A stretch of 64,000 nt of DNA. Origin: PNNG01 sp046291695 (GTDB lineage: Bacteria > Bacteroidota > Bacteroidia > UBA7662). The DNA is taken from the NCBI GenBank assembly GCA_046291695.1, contig JBKBSO010000006.1, positions 110,261 to 174,260 on the forward strand, read 5' to 3'. The notes below the pieces were generated by a model. The model searched no databases, had not been told where the DNA came from, and saw only the letters and a program-made list of their open reading frames with translations. The translations under genes and the position numbers were made by a program. This document shows, in pieces, positions 61,597-64,000 of the stretch (the first letter of the stretch is position 1; every line of letters begins with the position of its first letter).

Positions 61597-63459
61597 TCAG
61601 CGAAAACGGCCCGGAAAGATAACCAATTGAATGAAGTTGACTTCAAGCTGATCGACACGCATCTCGCCCACACCAGCTGCATCGAAGCGCATCAGCGGGA
61701 AATAACGCAACGCGGTACGCAAATACCATCGCTGCAGCCGGTCGGGGCGGATGTCCCAGCCAAAACTTAAGCCGGGACTAAGCATCCGATGCCGACTTTG
61801 CTCTGTGCTTATTTCGGCTTCGGAGCGCGACGATTGCCAGAACTCCATACTTAAGGCTGGCCCGATGTAAGGCGCGAACCCATGGAAGTCGGTAAAAAAG
61901 TGATAGCTCTCCAGCGTCAGCGCTTGCCGATTTAAGCGATGTACGCTGCCATATGCTTCGAGCTCACTACCTAGCTGACGATAAACCAGGCTTAGCTGTA
62001 AATCGGGTTTGTGCCAATAGTAGCCGGCCATGATTTCGGCCATCATCGTCGATTTGTGTTGGTACAGCCAGGCTGCTGTATTGGCTAAGCCAGCCGATTT
62101 GGCTGTAAAAAAGCTTGCTGATGGTCCAAAGCCGAGGGTAAAGCCATCGAGTCGGCCTAATTTGGCCAGAGTATCGGTATAATAAGCGGTTTTGCCATTT
62201 TTCCAATTGGTTTCGGCACTCACCGTGCCGTCGAACATCCATTTGAATCCAAGTTGGAAACCAAAAGGATAGGCTTTTACCTGCTGACTTTGATGTGGAC
62301 TGTACGGATATTCGAACAGATTGTGGGTGTGGTAGGTGAATCCCAGCTCAAGTATTTTATCCTTTTTGAGGTAATAAACACCTGCACTTATGGGTATTCG
62401 ATTGTGAAACATCCTGGGGCCGTCTCCATATTTGTATTCCGTGGCCATGTGTGAAATCCCGACGTAAGGCCTGAACTTGTTAGATTCAATTCGCCACGGA
62501 AAGTATCGGAAACTGCTTTCAATCCGCTCCCGGTAACCGCTTTGTTGGCTTTGTATTATGGGGAAAGCAACCAGAAAATCGGCATGCCCCCAAAAGTGTG
62601 TTCCGCCGATGATGAGCCGATTGGCCGTATGCCAGCCAACATCATCATTGCTGAGTTGTTGATGACTGTTGTGATGATAAAAACTACTGTGGCTGGTAGG
62701 CGAAATTCTGCTGTTTACCCCAAAGTTCATTTGGGCAAAACGATGTCGGGTATTGCCGCCAGATACATAGGGCTGTGCCTGAAGGGTTTCGGATATACCC
62801 CAGCTGAGTAGTACGACAAAAGCCATTCCCCACTTCTTACCGGCTTTTGGAGGATGGTTACGGCTTAAACGGATATTCCAATACACCAAAAGTGGTGTAA
62901 AGCCGAGGGTGGGGCCTAGCCAAATCCAAAGCGCTCCGCTTGAGTTTACCACCAAAACTGCCGTAAAAATGGCGATGTAGGAGCCAATCATCAAACCCAT
63001 ATGTCGCCGCATCCAGCTGTAGCGGTCTATTTTTAATTTTCGGTGTAGACGGATATATACATGAAGGTCTTGTATGCCTAGAAACAGGCTGATGAGTCCA
63101 AAAACAATCAAGACAGTATTTCCTTGAAAAAGCATGAGGCCTCCGTTTAAAAAATTAAGGAAAAGCACGACCCGATCGAATCGAGAGGGGAGAAGTCTTT
63201 TATTAACTACCGATTGAAAGCCTCCGTGAATTTGATAAAAAGTAAAAACACCAATATGTAGCATAAAGGTTTTTCCGTGCATCAGGGCCATTAGAATGGC
63301 ACTAATGGCCACCGATAAGGTACTGAAATGAAAGATTCGGCCGGATATCCGGTGCGAACTCGACCATTTAGGGGCGATCATCGCAATGAAGCCACTGAGC
63401 AAGGCGATGCTGCCCGCGCTGATGTGTAAAAAGAGTAAAGACTTAAAAATGTAAGGCAT
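61597..63459 (-). CDS. Fused DUF2306-like membrane protein and outer-membrane beta-barrel
   Basis: The 620-residue protein starts at ATG 63459. Residues about 5-205 form six to eight inner-membrane helices of the DUF2306/cytochrome-like type (LLFLHISAGSIALLSGFIAM, His residues in SSHRISGR, LHIGVFTFYQIHGGFQ). Then an internal signal-peptide-like segment starts at Met 212 (MAFVVLLSWGISETLQA, Gln follows), preceded by KKWG. After it come ~390 residues of amphipathic strands ending in VDQLEVNFIQLVIFPGRFR, typical of an outer-membrane barrel. One open frame joins two membranes, so signal-peptidase cleavage or a second start (62826) is needed. Confidence 0.72.
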   Translation of the reverse strand: MPYIFKSLLFLHISAGSIALLSGFIAMIAPKWSSSHRISGRIFHFSTLSVAISAILMALMHGKTFMLHIGVFTFYQIHGGFQSVVNKRLLPSRFDRVVLFLNFLNGGLMLFQGNTVLIVFGLISLFLGIQDLHVYIRLHRKLKIDRYSWMRRHMGLMIGSYIAIFTAVLVVNSSGALWIWLGPTLGFTPLLVYWNIRLSRNHPPKAGKKWGMAFVVLLSWGISETLQAQPYVSGGNTRHRFAQMNFGVNSRISPTSHSSFYHHNSHQQLSNDDVGWHTANRLIIGGTHFWGHADFLVAFPIIQSQQSGYRERIESSFRYFPWRIESNKFRPYVGISHMATEYKYGDGPRMFHNRIPISAGVYYLKKDKILELGFTYHTHNLFEYPYSPHQSQQVKAYPFGFQLGFKWMFDGTVSAETNWKNGKTAYYTDTLAKLGRLDGFTLGFGPSASFFTAKSAGLANTAAWLYQHKSTMMAEIMAGYYWHKPDLQLSLVYRQLGSELEAYGSVHRLNRQALTLESYHFFTDFHGFAPYIGPALSMEFWQSSRSEAEISTEQSRHRMLSPGLSFGWDIRPDRLQRWYLRTALRYFPLMRFDAAGVGEMRVDQLEVNFIQLVIFPGRFR

Positions 63460-63572
63460 GGAGCGATGTTTTTTGATGGCAAACATCCTCCACCATGGTA
63501 ATTTTTCCTAAGCTTTAGTGACCAATGGCAAGGCTTGGGCTATTCGGTAAGCCATTGTGACCAATGGTAAGT

Positions 63573-63869
63573 TTACACGGCTTTGAAGAGCGCGGTACAA
63601 TGGGCAGCAAGGTCAATGTCGAGCTGACTAATGCCACCTAAATCATGTGTGGTCCAGGTAATTTCTACCTTGTTGTATACGTTTCTCCAGTCGGGATGGT
63701 GGCCGTATGCCTCAGCCAAGGCGGCGACTTCCGACATAAAGCCCCAGGCTTTACGAAAGTCAATGAATGTAAATGACTGCACCAAAGCATTGTGCTGCAG
63801 TAACCAACCATGTAGACCTGCCAGTTGATGTTGAAGTTCTTTTTCGGAGAGGAGGGTACGCTTGCTCAT
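63573..63869 (-). CDS. phhB: 4a-hydroxytetrahydrobiopterin dehydratase (PCD)
   Basis: The 98-residue pterin-4a-carbinolamine dehydratase has the family's FTFIDFRKAWGFMSEVAALAEAYGHHPDW start, with the active-site HHPD, and VYNKVEITWTTHDLGGISQLD, where the second His lies (TTHD). It regenerates quinonoid pterin made by phenylalanine hydroxylase or acts in other pterin pathways. Monocistronic in the visible part. Its promoter is not evident. Confidence 0.94.
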   Translation of the reverse strand: MSKRTLLSEKELQHQLAGLHGWLLQHNALVQSFTFIDFRKAWGFMSEVAALAEAYGHHPDWRNVYNKVEITWTTHDLGGISQLDIDLAAHCTALFKAV

Positions 63870-64000
63870 ATTTTTTATTTTTTAATGAACTTTTGGAGTT
63901 GTAGTTGTTTTATAAACAAAGAATCTGCTCATCCGCAAGTTAGCAAGTAATTTTTTGGTTTGACAGGAGATGGCAGTGCTGAGGCTGAATTTTAAAGAAA
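63870..64000. other. AT-rich region at the window edge
   Basis: About 130 bases upstream of phhB; no gene or clear -7 box seen. It runs off the end of the window. Confidence 0.4.

Noticed and set aside
61002..61682. Longer DinB protein starting at 61682
   Set aside because: The extra 43 residues lie inside the upstream barrel gene and would bury the signal peptide.

Overview
The window is a chromosomal segment of a member of the Bacteroidota. The evidence is: promoters of the phylum type (TAnnTTTG at -7) just upstream of many genes, no Shine-Dalgarno pattern, a type IX secretion sorting domain, signal peptides cleaved before glutamine, DUF3078 and 7TMR-DISM proteins, and a DnaE carrying an N-terminal proofreading exonuclease. 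I cannot place it below phylum with confidence; a Cytophagia- or Chitinophagia-like lineage fits. There is no phage, IS element, CRISPR array, rRNA or tRNA that I can see. It is dense housekeeping and accessory DNA with about 56 genes.

Layout. 1-2181: tail of an ABC exporter operon (ATPase, ABC-2 permease, LolA-like protein). 2159-6974: small membrane protein, predicted outer-membrane barrel, S41 protease and a 7TMR-DISM hybrid histidine kinase. 6991-15066 (minus): PIF1-like helicase, lolA, ftsK, glutaminyl cyclase, cysS. 15186-26963: DUF2200, M61 peptidase, SDR, GNAT, RidA-like, OsmC, SnoaL-like, PAS kinase, HD hydrolase, a T9SS cargo protein split by a frameshift, dxs and a Ca2+/Na+ exchanger. 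27011-32798: serS, a TPR histidine kinase divergent from a small barrel protein, lipoprotein, DUF502 and PlsC-like acyltransferase. 32795-39414: amide-ligase island (two ATP-grasp proteins, a COG2170 carboxylate-amine ligase, a class I glutamine amidotransferase), with a divergent esterase and DUF3078 protein. 39515-42526: grpE-dnaJ and a CoA-transferase. 42661-46959: dnaE. 47035-50319: lipoprotein, trxA, MiaE-like, fRMsr and a hemF interrupted at an 11-G tract. 50444-56762: sugar MFS transporter, class III aminotransferase, FAH-family enzyme, flavin reductase and saccharopine-dehydrogenase-like protein. 57002-63869: NlpE/META lipoprotein, phosphoglucomutase, nhaA, DinB protein, an inner-membrane/outer-membrane barrel fusion, and pterin carbinolamine dehydratase.

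The best candidate for an undescribed system is the amide-ligase island at 32.8-38.5 kb. It brings together three separate amide/peptide-forming enzymes, an amidotransferase-like protein and a hydrolase. One ligase carries about 120 residues of AT-hook repeats (RGRP cores), so an apparently metabolic enzyme may sit on the nucleoid. Other notable points are the G11 tract in hemF, the fused membrane/barrel polyprotein with an internal signal peptide, the set of +1 glutamine signal peptides together with the cyclase that would modify them, and several predicted leaderless mRNAs.

All functional calls rest on motif reading and memory of protein families. No database search or structure prediction was run.
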